NCBI RefSeq assembly: GCF_026151205.1
Contig: NC_087076.1
Span: 14,245,675-14,309,674 of the forward strand
DNA length: 64,000 bases
Direction of reading: 5' to 3'
DNA from: Bolinopsis microptera
Taxonomy: Eukaryota > Ctenophora > Tentaculata > Lobata > Bolinopsidae
Below are positions 22,130 through 34,600 of this stretch, piece by piece. The position numbers were made by a program, and so were the translations under genes. A model generated the notes under the pieces. It saw nothing but the letters and a program-made list of their open reading frames with translations, did no database searches and was not told the DNA's origin. Every line of letters begins with the position of its first letter. The stretch's first letter is position 1.

Positions 22130-24211
22130 CTAAGTGGGATAAACTCCCACTGGTCGGGTGGCCTTCCTTTGTCTTACTCTCTCCTGTCTCTCCCTCACAT
22201 ACACCCACTGTTTCAGACATCTCACAAATTTAGCAATACCAAGCTCTCCGAGATGGATTTCATCACCATTTCTCGTGAGTTTCATAGCAAGCAACCCTTT
22301 ACCGTCTAAAAAGTGGCCAACACCAAGGTGCCATGCATTCTGGTTAAAGCTAGAGTACAACATTTCATCAACCAAGCTGTTGAATGCCATAATGTTTTTA
22401 TTCATCTTAGGGAGTCTAGACGGTAAAACTGCTGTGACAAACAACTTCGCCTTAGGGCACAGTTTCTGGATCTGCTGGATTTTCAGGTGGAGAATGTCTA
22501 CCAGCTGGTGTATATCACCAGGTGACTGCACATTTTCAACTCGTAGATCGTTGGTCCCACAAACTAAGATGACGTTGCTATAACCAATGCAGAGCTTAGG
22601 GTCTATTGCACTGACCTTGTTGGCTTTAACACGTTCACCTGGGAAGGACTGTCCAAGGGTTCCAGTACCGACACCGAACTTGATGGGCTTGGTGTTAGAG
22701 TCGCCCATGATGATGCAGCTCCTGCTAAACTGTTTGCTCACAGTTCTCAGTGTGATGGAGAACCTTCCTGTCTGCACAGAAGACTGAGTTTCAGCAGGAC
22801 CTGTTTCATCAATACCGTGACGATACCAGGCTTGTGACGATCGTGTCATCACATACACTGAGTTAGATTCTGGACTCACACTATGAACATACTCAGTTGA
22901 GGCTTCGTTTCCGGTCTCATGGATGCACTTAAAGCACACCTTCCTGACGTCGCCTATGCTGATAGTAGCAATTTCTGAGTTAGCAATAATCTCAGACTCA
23001 TCGTCAGAGTGAAAAGGGAGCTTGCTACTAGTGGTGGTATCAACTGAGGGAGGGTAGTAGTTTATTAGGATGGAGTTGGGCTTATGGGTCAGTCTGCACT
23101 TTGATGTAACTGCGTCTATGGCTGAGGCAAGGGGTGCTGGGATTGTGGGGGATAGGGGTGGGTCTGAATCACCAGTATAAGAGTAGTCTTCCCCAAACTT
23201 GAGGACCTGTCTTCCATTCTTCGGGATGAACTTATTACTAGCTTGGCTCTCCAGGAGAAACTCTGTAACTTCTTTGAGGATCTCAGCACTTAGCACATCG
23301 ACCAGGTAATCACACACTGGAGGTTCTGTGCATTTAGGGAGGGGGATTTCTGTAGCAGGTGGTGCTTCAGATGGACTTCTGGACTGCTGAAATTCATGAA
23401 TCTCTTGACTCAGCTTCTTCAGTCTTGTCTCCAGGGATACAATCTCCACAGTAGGCATACTGTTACCAACAGCATTAGAAATAGCATCTGATATAGCCTG
23501 TATGTTCTGGCTGTAGTCTACAGAGCTCTTTAGGTTGTTGTCCATCTTGGCTGACATGCTGGAGCCTGGTCTGGGGAATGATGTATCGAAACACCATGGA
23601 CATAGCCATTCTGAGAGAATAATATTCAGAGAAGCTTCAAGAGGTGTATCGTGCTGAATGTTGTTAGCACCCTTGAGATTGGAACAGGAAGCATGCCAGT
23701 GCTGAAAACATCTGGTACACTTGAACTTCCATTCCTTACCATCTGATGTTGATCGGCAAGGACAATCACTCTTTGAAGCCCGTTGTTTTACTGTAGGTTT
23801 ATCCTGGATTTCAAGTTCTTCAGCAGACTCTTCAGCATGTGAGAATGGAGGAAAGGACTTGTACAGAGGGCTCATTGGACTGCTGGGGCTCTTTCTGAGG
23901 TTTGATGATTCTAAAGCTGATATCAGGTTTGGGCTGATCTTTTCAATAACCAGATTACCTGGAGGTTTAAGAACAGATGTCTCTGGTTGTTCTTGGGGTG
24001 ACTTTGATGGGCGTTTACCCAGCACAGCTTTCTGGGCCATTGCGCTAGGGCTGTTCCTGCGCAGGGCTTTGTTGTCTGCTAGAGGTTTCTTCTTTTGGGA
24101 GGTAGCTCCTCTGCCGGATGGTGACATGCTAGCTCTGGATCCTGGGTTGGTAGGAGGAGGAGTGTGTCTAGGGGAACGCCTTTGGGTACTAGCACTTGAG
24201 GTAGTAGCCAT
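22130..24211 (-). CDS. LINE 1 ORF1: PHD-like + AlkB-like 2OG-Fe(II) dioxygenase + SGNH esterase
   Basis: 693 residues, intact. Residues 1-145 are basic, Pro/Ser-rich and disordered. Residues 150-208 form a C4HC3-like finger (CPC, CTRC, HWHASC, CPWC). Residues about 303-492 match AlkB-type 2OG-Fe(II) oxygenases: INYYPP at 383, the metal pair H401-S-D403, SIGDVRK at 418, the third ligand H465, and the R-X5-R pair R483/R489. Residues about 500-665 form an SGNH/GDSL hydrolase with GDSN (503-506), CGTND (551-555) and GDEIHLGELG near 650. An ORF1 esterase with PHD is known in CR1 LINEs. The AlkB-like domain is read from motif order and spacing. Removing methyl damage from element RNA or DNA is an inference. 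ORF2 begins 6 nt after the stop, in the same frame. Confidence 0.85.
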   Translation of the reverse strand: MATTSSASTQRRSPRHTPPPTNPGSRASMSPSGRGATSQKKKPLADNKALRRNSPSAMAQKAVLGKRPSKSPQEQPETSVLKPPGNLVIEKISPNLISALESSNLRKSPSSPMSPLYKSFPPFSHAEESAEELEIQDKPTVKQRASKSDCPCRSTSDGKEWKFKCTRCFQHWHASCSNLKGANNIQHDTPLEASLNIILSEWLCPWCFDTSFPRPGSSMSAKMDNNLKSSVDYSQNIQAISDAISNAVGNSMPTVEIVSLETRLKKLSQEIHEFQQSRSPSEAPPATEIPLPKCTEPPVCDYLVDVLSAEILKEVTEFLLESQASNKFIPKNGRQVLKFGEDYSYTGDSDPPLSPTIPAPLASAIDAVTSKCRLTHKPNSILINYYPPSVDTTTSSKLPFHSDDESEIIANSEIATISIGDVRKVCFKCIHETGNEASTEYVHSVSPESNSVYVMTRSSQAWYRHGIDETGPAETQSSVQTGRFSITLRTVSKQFSRSCIIMGDSNTKPIKFGVGTGTLGQSFPGERVKANKVSAIDPKLCIGYSNVILVCGTNDLRVENVQSPGDIHQLVDILHLKIQQIQKLCPKAKLFVTAVLPSRLPKMNKNIMAFNSLVDEMLYSSFNQNAWHLGVGHFLDGKGLLAMKLTRNGDEIHLGELGIAKFVRCLKQWVYVRERQERVRQRKATRPVGVYPT

Positions 24212-25181
24212 GATGATATGATATCAGAGATATGTCCGGAGTCCAGGGGGCCAGCTTGGACAGACCCCTGCACCTCAAATTATTTGTTATATAGTAGTGT
24301 TGAAAGTATTAAAACTTTCAGGTTCAGGTTGCGCAAGCAAACTGAACCAGGAGCAGACCCATGTAAAAATTCAACAAAGTAAGGCAATAAAACAGCAAAC
24401 CGGTGAAATTGCAGATATATAAAATCATAAATTATTTTATACACTCAAACATTTTCAAATGAAAACACAATTTTTGCTCTGCAACGCTAACTTGACCTGG
24501 CCGCTGATACGTGGTAAAATTATTAGCAAAAATAGTAAAGTTTGATTCAAATTACAGCATACATTAAAAGTTAAATTACTTACTACAAACCTGCTAGTCA
24601 AAAGCTTTGTTCAAGGAAATTTTAAAAATCATTTATGTTTAAATTAATCTATTCTATTCACCATTTAGCTCTAAGCTCTGTACTGTAGAAAGTATGGATT
24701 TTATTTGACAATGACAACTACGTTGCAAGTATTCGGTTTTTCTAATCGATACTTTTTACCGCGTCAAAAAATATCAATCACAACCAAAGTTATGAATAGT
24801 AATAATCTTGAGCGTAAATGTGAGCCTTGTCTGTAGTAACGATGTATCATAAAGCGTTGCTAATCTGTGGTTGCTTGCACACGTGTAATTTTTTGATGTT
24901 GCTAAGCAACAATGTTAATTTTACCTCACTTACAATGTTAATTATATAAAATCTAAAGCTTAAATCAAAATTCTAAGAATGCTATCTACTATTCCTGTCC
25001 TTTTTCTACAACCCTACTAAAATTCGCGAGGTCTCAACTCCATTTGCGAGCTGAAATTGGTCAGGAAGAAAGGTCGATTTTTGGTCAATTAGTAAGCTAA
25101 AGGCAGCACATAATATGTAAGGAAGTGTACTGGAGGATGTTATTGAAACATGAAAATAAGACTATAGTTTCTAGATGTAAT
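24212..25181. other. LINE 1 5' flank and AT-rich intergenic DNA
   Basis: 24212-24290 is probably LINE 1 leader sequence. Beyond that nothing is recognised up to the hAT MITE. The LINE 5' border and its target duplication were not found. Confidence 0.35.
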
Positions 25182-25461
25182 CAGTGGCGTAACATTGCCT
25201 GTTGGCGCCCCCGCCGAAAAAGCGCCCCTCTGTTAGCGATCCCTCCCCTTTTCGTGCCCCTCCATAAAATTGAACAAATTAGGTGATTTTAGAGGATACG
25301 CCAGTAAAATCTCTAAAAAAGTGTGTATCTAGAGCAAAACGCGCAGTTTTGCTAGTACTTTAGTTAAGTTTTCGAAATTGTCCCACATTCAAACGACGAT
25401 TTGGCGCCCCCCCCTAAGACGGCGCACAGCGGGGTCAGCGGGGCCCTTCATTATGTCACTG
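25182..25461 (+). mobile_element. hAT-type MITE, copy 1
   Basis: It starts CAGTGGCGTAAC and ends with the complement of CAGTGACATAATG. The flanking 8-mers are gatgtaat (25174-25181) and gttgtaat (25462-25469), matching at 7 of 8. Terminal CAGTG and 8-bp duplications mark the hAT superfamily. Its 280 bp contain a GTGTATCTAGAGCAAAACGC core shared, in reverse orientation, with the copy at 61166-61464. Confidence 0.82.
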
Positions 25462-25827
25462 GTTGTAATGTCAATATCATTCGCCATTGAATCTGACAAT
25501 CTGTTTGCAAGTAGATTAGGACCACGAATGAACGTGTTACCTGTTTTAAGATGTGATTTAGGTGTAAGAAATATGTTTATCAATAGCTTAAATGAGCTTA
25601 ACAAGGTGAAAGATATGGCTGTATGCAATAAATGTTGTATTGGGACAATTTGTATTATGGGCACAGATTACCACATTAAGGTATTTATCTTTTAAATCAT
25701 TTTTGTTGGTATGATCCTGATGAATAAAGATAATAGTTTCTAGCATTGAAGTTATTCAAAAGTATAATTAATCGTTTTCTTGGACCATGTTATTACAGTA
25801 GAACTTAATAACGATGTCCCAGTTGTT

Positions 25828-26264
25828 AAACAAGAAATGCGGCCGCTTTTCTTTTGTGGATGGCCGCTCAATTTCCCAATCCTTGATGGCGTATTTTATC
25901 ATATTCCATACAACCTGGGGACTCCAGTCTTTACTGTTTATAAGCATGCAGAATGCAGATTTGGCGGAGTGACAGGCCAGTTAATATAATTCCATATTGA
26001 ATTTTAAAACTGTGTATATTTCTATGTAACCATATTTTTATTGTTTATGCAACCTGACACGGACACTTGGAGTAGCAAGAGAATGGACAGAAGGTATATA
26101 CCTAAAAACAACTTTGCACAGGTAGGAACGTGAGCGATAACTGAGCGCGAGGGCACGCACAACGGTTGCAAGCTGCCATATATGGGGGGAAACCCTTATT
26201 CGCTAACCCTTGTCCTTGACTCTTTTGTGCCTTGAGCATTTCGAGTAATGGATCGGGAAAAAAT
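25828..26264 (-). repeat. dispersed repeat R1, copy 1 (437 bp)
   Basis: The ends AAACAAGAAATGCGGCCGC and GGATCGGGAAAAAAT, plus inner blocks (CATATTGAATTT, TTGTTTATGCAACCTGACAC, GACTCTTTTGTGCC), recur in inverted orientation at 40077-40650. It has no coding capacity. It is probably a non-autonomous mobile element; its target duplication is unclear. Confidence 0.65.
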
Positions 26265-27480
26265 AAAACACTGTAAAGCAATCAAACACCAGGAACATTG
26301 TGATATCTAAGACAGACAAAAGGGATTTGATTGGTGACCCAATCATTTTACAATTGTCATACTAAAATATTTGGTCTGCAGTCAAGTACATCCAGTTTGT
26401 TCCCAAATGTCAAAATGTTCATCTGAATTATAACAATTTAGCCAGATTTATTTTCAGTCATAGTAATATTATATATTGGAGTAGTTAGTTTGTATGTCAA
26501 ATATAACATGTTAAATATAGCGTGTTCAATATAAAATATTACTATTATGTTTGCTGAAGGGTACTCTCACACTTTAAAAAATTTTACATCTTATGTCAGG
26601 GTCTATGAACCCTCAATCACAGATATACATATAATAATATATGATAACCTTTTCAATTCACACTCTAAGCTATCCGTGAGAGTAGCGGAAAATAAATTAG
26701 TAAGCTAAATATAAGTAACGACTTATACACGATTAACTTAAAATTAAAACAAATTTATAAAAATTTCAAAAAAACATCGGTTGTGATTTTTAAATAAAAT
26801 AAATACTAAAATAATATTTTTAAAAAATTCAGTTTAAAATTTGACTGATGATAGTTATAACCGACAGTGTCAATCCTTATTCACATCCCGGCGCGGCACA
26901 GTGGTGCAAGTTCATTGCGCTGCAATCCACTTATAATATTATTAAAATTATATATTATCAATTTGCGCTACAATTATGACAGCATAAAATGAATTTATTG
27001 ATTCATTATTAATTTATTTTAAAACCACACACGTTTTAAAATTAAAACTTAATTCAAAGTTTTTGATGCTAGTATTGAAATTGACGGATGATACTCGTTT
27101 AAATTTGTTCGAATTAGCGCGCGCCGCTTTCTTCTCGAAGGCACGAAACTTTAAAGTAGCGCGCGCCGAGTCAGTTCATTAATAATAGAGAAATATTGAA
27201 ACGATTATTCTATAGCCTTGTACTTTAAAACATTGTATACAGGTTTTGTAAACCTTGATAAAACATTATACAGACAAGCACGTGCTGTGCAAATTTTGTC
27301 ATTTATAAAACACATTTTATTTTCAAAATCGAGCGCCTCGGCAAAAAATTTTATGTCTACATTGTTATGTCGTCTGTCATATATATCCTGTCATCACTCC
27401 TGGAGTAATGGATATTATATGTTTATTTCAATAAATATAAGAATCAATAAATTAGAATAGAATATTGTCTTCTTTTCATA
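26265..27480. other. AT-rich DNA with a GC-rich island
   Basis: No gene seen. At about 27110-27180 a short GC-rich stretch containing GCTTTCTTCTCGAA resembles one at 62430-62465, so it is probably part of a degraded dispersed repeat. Confidence 0.4.
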
Positions 27481-27960
27481 TCACTCTTCTGAAACCTCTT
27501 CCTCTACATTTGCAACCTCATCGCTGATCATCAACTTCCTCATCTTCATCATCAACATCATCACCCTTGTCTTCATCGCTGGTGGTGTGTGCGAGATCAG
27601 ATTTAGGTCCAGTTCGTCAACAGGTATTGCTTTCTCATAATACCGTCCTCTGTGTCCTCTCACTGCAATCAAAACTGTTTTAAGTAGCTCAAATCGCAAA
27701 CGACGTCTTAGATTTGCCATGATGAGGCTTTTGTCCTGGCTGGTCTTGGCTGCCAGAAGTGTTGCCACTCGTTTAAGGAACATGGTAGCCTGTGGGCCCA
27801 TACCTCCGGTGGTCGAGAATAGGAAAGAAAAAGGCCATTGCAGTTCCTTTTTCGATCTGTACACAGCGGTCTCCATATTTCCTTTCTTTCTCTCTCTCTC
27901 ATGCTTATTGTACATCTTTGCTGGGGTGTTGTGATTAGCGTTGGATTTGGCTCCGGGGTG
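27481..27960 (-). pseudogene. retroelement C-terminal remnant
   Basis: About 144 open codons. The protein has a charged KHERERKK stretch, then STTGGMGPQAT, a hydrophobic FLKRVATLLA helix and LRRRLRFELLKTVLIAVRG. This order closely resembles a conserved tail seen at the C-terminus of many reverse-transcriptase-containing predictions in marine invertebrates. No reverse transcriptase lies upstream, so this is a fragment. The last 40 residues are acidic and may be unrelated. Assigned from memory of the family, so moderate confidence. Confidence 0.45.
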
Positions 27961-28694
27961 TAAAACCCTGTCATCTTTTTAAAAATTTATAATTCACAAT
28001 ACATGTATTATAAACAATTTTGACCAATCATATTTTAGAGCAATAGCATCTCGAAGTTCTTGTTTGTTACAAATATTAACCCTAGTTGTCAATGGCTGGC
28101 TCTATGCTAATAATGACTGGCTTTGAAGCATCAATTAAAGGAATGCAAGCGAAAATAGTATCCTTTACCAAGACAGGCAATTATAAAAACTAAAAGCATC
28201 TAAACTTGAAATTTTCAATATTCTGCAGACTTCGACAAATATGACGGAAAGGGCAAAAAGGCAAAGATGTCATTTCTTTCAGTAATGTGTATGTGTGTAC
28301 TGTTTGAAACAATTTATTTATATTATTTCTTTCAGTAATTGCATTAGTCAATCCTCTCACTTATATTGATCTTTGCTGATCTGTTGGAAGGTGCTTTATA
28401 TAAGAATCTTTGTCAACTTTTTTAAATGTTTCATTACACGATCAATGTGCTTAAATAGTCAAATTGAAGCAGGTTATTATTATCAAACAATGCGTCACTT
28501 AAATTACAATTTTTTTATGTCATGTAGCTTGGAACTGCAGACTCCAATTTGCAATTACAAGTTACAGTCTGCATCTGCAGACCATTTTATTTAGTAGTTT
28601 ACTTTGAATATAACTGTTTCTTAGAAGTTCAATTGTACACATCTTTGCACTTTATTATCTCACTAACACAATGTGTTGTAGCGTGAAATAGAAC

Positions 28695-31600
28695 ATGGTT
28701 GTTCCAAATTCAACCCCCAAAGATGAAGAGAGCACAAACAAGAGGATCACCCTCAAGATTCTGATACCCGGAGTTGTGGCAGGTAATCAACTTAAGTTTA
28801 CTGTATCTCTCATGATGATAGTTTTAATACTTTCAACACTACTATATAACAAATAATTTGAGGTATGTGACATGTACAAATAGTGGAGAAGTAGTGGAAT
28901 CGTAGACAAGCTATAACGTAGACTCTGACCAGACAAGGCCTCCAGACCAGTCGCTGAAGACCTTTCTTCACTTCTCATCTATATCTTTAAAGGGAGTCCG
29001 ACCCACAAGTCGGAACCTCTCCGGTGGGTTATATCTTTCTCAATTTTGTTTCGACATCTCTGGATTGACGTACACCTTGGAAAACGTTTTGAATGGCTAC
29101 TTCTAATTCTAAATCCCTGATTCTATCTGAATTAACTTCTCCTCAGCTTGATAGTGTTTTGTACAAATTCCAGCTGATTGCTCCGGATGGGTATGACGAG
29201 GATGGAAAACGTGAACTACTGCGCAGCAGCAAAGTCTTCATACGAGGAATTGGGGACCAGGCTAATGAGAACATTTTGGCGATATTCAGTAACAAAGGTA
29301 CATTTGTCGATTTTGAGTCAGCAGATGGAAAGGTAAAAGGAATTTTTGCTAAATCAGAATCTGGTAAGGTGATGTATCCATGTTCTGTTTGCTGTAAAGA
29401 GGTTACAGATAGGTCAGATACATCAGGTCTTGGTATCGAATGTAGTGGATGTGGGTGGTATTTTCACACTAGCTGCACATACAAGCCTGTTAGTCTTGAC
29501 CTTTTTAAAGCTCTTAAGGACTCTCCAAGCTACATCAAGGTGCTGTGCCCCCCATGCAACTCCGTGTATGGTAGTGCTCTCTCCAAGCTGAAGCGTGTGG
29601 AGCATAAGTTGGATGCTATGGCTGTGAAGGTTAACAGTGTAGAAACTAAGGTAAAACAGGCGGCCACTAAAGTACCCTACAGTACTGCTGTTTCAAATGG
29701 TATCTCCAAAAACAGTCCTATCCCACAAAAGGTCATGGAGGGTTTGAAATCTATATCAAAAGCTAAACAGGAGTCTGATGATGTTGAGCGACTCAAACGT
29801 ACCAGAGTTGTTATCCGACCAGAAGATACTAACATAAGGACTAGTCGTGATATACGTAAGGCTTTCAATCAGCATTACAAAGGCATGGTGATCAAACATT
29901 GTAGGCTAACGGCATCAGGATCCATCACATTTGAGTTTGAAGATGAAAACACAGCAAACAATGTGCAGTCTAACTGGGAAACAAGTCATTTTGGTGGTAA
30001 TAAAGGTATGAAAATACCAGGAGACTATAACACTGTGGCCATGGTTAAGCATGTGTATGATGATCACAATGAGGATGACATGAAAAATGAGATTATGCAA
30101 AACTACTCTGGTATTGTCACAAAATGCGAATTTCAACGGAAAAGGTCTGATAAATCATTCAATGGAATGATCAAACTTGAATTTTCGTCTCGAGAAGAAA
30201 TGATGAAGGTAGTCAAAGACAAGATACAGTTTTGTCATCAGCGCTATATTGTTGAAGAGTACAAAAGAAGGTCCAGGGTTATCAAGTGCAACAAGTGCCA
30301 AGGTTGGGGACATATTCACCGGTATTGCACCAAGCCAGCTAAGTGTGGAAATGTGCAGAAAATCATGAAAGCAATAGCTGTTCAATAACCAGTGGGTTCA
30401 AGTGTGCACATTGCAACAAAGATCACCAAGCAGGATCATTTGATTGTGCAGTGTACAAAGAGAAATTGGTTAAATTCTCTCATGATGCATTATGATCGAT
30501 TATAACACTTCAAGTAGAAATGCCCAAAATAGCACAGTGTTTGGTAAATTATGCACAATCAACATCTGCGGACTATCCCAAAGAAGCAACATGATGCTAA
30601 GCAAGTATGCGTTTGACAACGACATCCTTCTATTTGGTGTGCAGGAGACAGGTGCTGGAAGCCAATGGAAATCATTAACAAACATGAAAACTTTTGAAGA
30701 TACAAATAATAATAGCAACAAAGGCTGTGCAATCATGGTTAGACAAGAGATCATGTTCACACAGCTTCCTGTTATCTCAAACATTTCATCAAATATTGAC
30801 TCAGTTTGGGGAATGTTATCTTGGAACGGCAAAAGATACATAATTGGCAACCTCTATTTGAAACTGGACTACCTATCAGGTGTGAAAGAGATGTTGGTTA
30901 TGCTTGATAAGGCTCATGAAATGAGCAAGCTTCACAAGTGTACAGGTGTGATTGCTATGGGGGATTTTAATGCTCGCCACTTTATCTGGAATGATACTGT
31001 GGTAAATAAGTATGGAAAATATATTGAAGAACATCTAGACTGGTCCAAGTTCTGTGTCCATGCACCTTCGTCAAGCACGTTCTTGGCAAGGAATGGGAGC
31101 AGCCATATTGACTTTTTCATCACATCCACACAGCTCGATAAGTATATAGATCATCCAATTGCAGATCACTTTGCTAACTTGTATAGTGGGGCTCCTTTGA
31201 GAGGTCACGTTCCAGTATCAATCAATGTTCAATCACAACCTGTGGCAATCAGGTCAGAGAATGTTCAGAAGTATAACCTTCAGTCAATGGACTGGTTTAA
31301 CTGGACTAGAGACATTGAGATTGACTTGACACTCGAAAAAACCGATAGCTTAGCAACTGATGGGACTATCAAGGAATTGCTGGAAGTTATTAACACAGCT
31401 ATTGATGTTTCTACAAAAGAAAACTGCCAAATGAAATGTGTCTCCAAACACAGTAAACCGTACTGGACCCCCAAGCTATCTGTGCTTTCTGGGAAACTAA
31501 GATTCGACCTCAAATCGTATTTAACCAGAAATACGGACACTGCATTTGAAGCAATGCAGACCTCAGAGAAGGAATTTGAAGAAGCAAGAAAGCAGGCATG

Positions 31601-34600
31601 TCAGCAGTTTATCCTTCGAAAGACAAATGACCTGAACACCTCTCAGGCAAAAAAGTTCTGGAAAGAGTTCAATAAGCTCTTCAAACCCCCATCTGATCAA
31701 ATGGTTGAAGCTCTTATCTCAGAGGATGGAACTATTCTCACAGAAAATGCTGACATCGAGAAGGAAATGTTTGGAACGTTTTTTCAGGCTAAACACATAG
31801 TTCATAATATCGATCAATTTGATGATGTTTTCTATCAGGAAATAAACAACCTGTATGACGACATCAAAAACAGCAACTTCCAGCCCAGTGAGGATATGGC
31901 AGATAGATTTACAAGCAGCTCCGCCCTTTACTGCCCGGTTACACCATGGGAGATCACTGCTACTCTGAAAGGTATTCACTCTACAGCGGCTAGTTTTGAT
32001 AATCATGAAGTACATCAGTCTATGCTAAAGAAACTAGGTCCAAATGCAATTCATGCACTAAGCAGGCTCTTCACACTCTGCTTGCGTAATGGACTTTGGT
32101 TGAGGAACGACTCTAAGATCGTGTTCCTCAAAAAAGATGGAAAGTCCTCATATTCCAAAGCAGGTGCATACAGGCCAATTTCAATCTCCTCGTATGTAGG
32201 CAAACTGCTTGAACGAATCTTGGCACAACGACTTGAGGTATATCTAAAGAAAGTGGGAATTATTGATGTAAATCAGGAAGGTTTCTCCAAAGGTAAAAAC
32301 ACTATCAGATACCTCAATAGGCTGACTGCTGGTATTAAAGGTGATATTATGAAGAAGCTTACGGTACTTTGTTTGTTCATTGACTTCGAAAAAGCTTTTG
32401 ATTCAGTGTGGAAAAAAGGACTAGTTGTTAAGCTCTGGAGAGCTGGCGTTCATGGCTGCTATCTTAAAACTATAGACAGCTTTCTGTTTAGTCGTACAGT
32501 TTGCCTTCTAATAAATGGATTTCTCGGCCCAGTTAGAGACTGCCTGGACTATGGGTTACCACAAGGATCTGTGCTGTCCCCTATGTTGTTCAAATTCTTC
32601 ATTATGGATATCGAGGCTGTCTGTTCAGTGTACCAACAGATTAGTGTCTTGAAGTTTGCTGATGATGGGACAGTTAAAGTGGTTGGCAGAGACTTAGAAG
32701 AGTGTCTTTTCTATCTCAACCTGGCTATGGACAGCATTGAATATTGGACATCTTGTTGGCGCCTGGTTATAAACTGTGATGCAAATAAGACTGAGATTAT
32801 ATGCTTCAACTCATATGATCAAGCCGGAATCCCAACCTCATTCAAACTAGGAGGGAAACTAATTCATCTAACAGATCAAACGAAAGTTCTGGGTGTCATA
32901 CTAGACAGTAAGTTGACCTTCAAACAGCACAGCAAGCATGTCTACAATAATCTAGTCTACCGCTGGGTTTGTATGAGTCGTTATGCAAACAGAAACTGGG
33001 GCATGAACCAAGCAGTGCTAGTTAGAGTTGCCAAAACCATTCTCTTCTCAACACTGTTCTATGGATCTATTATATGGATGAAAAATTCAAATATGACAGA
33101 CATAAACAAACTGTGGTACAGAGTGTCTAAAGCTGCAGTCGGGGCTGTTTTCAATGTACACGGGGCCATTCTTGAAGTCATTCTGGGTGTACCACCACTC
33201 CAAACAATGGGGAGAGTAATTTCGATCAAACATTACCTTAAGGTTCTCCATGACTCAGACGACATTCATTTTGACTTCGTGAGAACTCAACTAGATGAAA
33301 TGAACCCAACAGTACTCTTCCATCTCCGAGACGTGCAGAAATTCTTAAAATGGAAAGTAGAACATTTCAGCACTGAAGGTCAGACCTGTCACTTAACCCA
33401 GAGAAATCTAGAACAAGTTCTGTTACTACCCAAAAAGATTTATAAGTACACTAAAGGAATGATGCAGCAATTCACAGAGCTTCTTTGGCAAGAGAGCTTA
33501 CAAAACCTACTACTGACGGAAGGATGGTCTGAAATTCCAAGAGTCTCCTGCAACCCCCTTCCTATCCCCTTTGGAGTGAGCCGCGAAGTGGAAGTATTAG
33601 TTATGAGTCTCATGTACAAGAACAATCTACTGAACTCGTTTCTCTTCAGAGTTGACAGAGCAGTGGCCTCTCCGCTATGCATCTGTGGCTCGGATGAGCA
33701 AACAGCACTGCACCTACTATCAAGTTGTGAGCTTGTGGACGCGAATCTACAATGTCAAGCTGAACGAATCATCACCCTGTGTAACAGCGGTAGGTCCATG
33801 GTCGATCTAGCAGCTGAGCAGGGCTCCATCATACTGAACTGTTCAAGGGACGAAATGTTTATAAGTGTGTGTGTTGAAATTGTAGAAAGCGAGGGGCTAC
33901 ATCTTAAGCGAAAGATTAATCTTTCGAAAAGATAAGGATTTATTATAGCATCTAATTTTGCTAATCTTGCTACTACTATGATAAAGAATGAAATACCATG
34001 TATATTGAAGTGTAGTAAAGTGTTATTGGACTTTGCTTATTTGATAACAAACACCTTTAAATTAAATATTGTTTTAATAACAAGGGAATGAGTTTTTCTA
34101 TTTGAGCTGTTTAGTTCAAAGAAAAGCAGATATGGACTGCTTTAAAACTTTTATTTTGGAAAAAGTTTGTTTCAGTAACCATTGAGAACCAGTGGCCTTT
34201 TGTAACTGCATCTTTAACCTCAGTTTCACTTTGAAACGTCAAGTGACTGGTAAAGTCAAATATTCTGTTCTATGAACATTTATTCTAGTATTTTGAAGTG
34301 TAGAAATTGTTAAGATCTTTAAGTTTGTACTAAATTACTGATGTTTTATAACGTTTTAACGGGGTGTAATTTTGTTAGGTAGGTATTTAAAATTATTAGT
34401 CTTTTGGAAATTGAAGTTTTGATCTTTACTATTTATTGTTAATAAAATGCTCATTGTAGCCAGTTATTTTAAGATTTTCATCATCATCATCATGATGATA
34501 TTTTTAATGGCCAACAATTATAATCGGATTACAATGAAATTTGGGTTGCAAAAACTGAAATCTCAAAATGTCCACTGGTAGGATGTTTTCATGATTTTCC

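Larger units (their letters stand above)
16657..24211 (-). mobile_element. CR1-like LINE (LINE 1), nearly intact apart from a DNA-transposon insertion
   Basis: The limits given are those of the coding part; UTR ends were not found. ORF1 (PHD-like, AlkB-like, SGNH esterase) is followed after one stop and two codons by ORF2 (PHD-like finger, AP endonuclease, reverse transcriptase). An ORF1 esterase with PHD-like fingers is a known trait of CR1-group LINEs. A PHD finger upstream of the endonuclease and the AlkB-like domain are less usual. Both frames are free of stops apart from the insertion at 19685-21751, so the copy is young. Confidence 0.88.
28985..34495 (+). mobile_element. Jockey/I-like LINE (LINE 2), full-length coding part
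   Basis: A short leader precedes ORF1 (29093, PHD-like + RRM-like + CCHC) and ORF2 (30492-33935, endonuclease + reverse transcriptase, no RNase H). The 3' UTR runs to a CATCATCATCATCATGATGAT stretch near 34475-34495, which may be the tail; the outer limits are estimates. It lies in the sense orientation in intron 1 of the NOVA-like gene. Apart from one indel in ORF1 it is uncorrupted. Confidence 0.8.
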
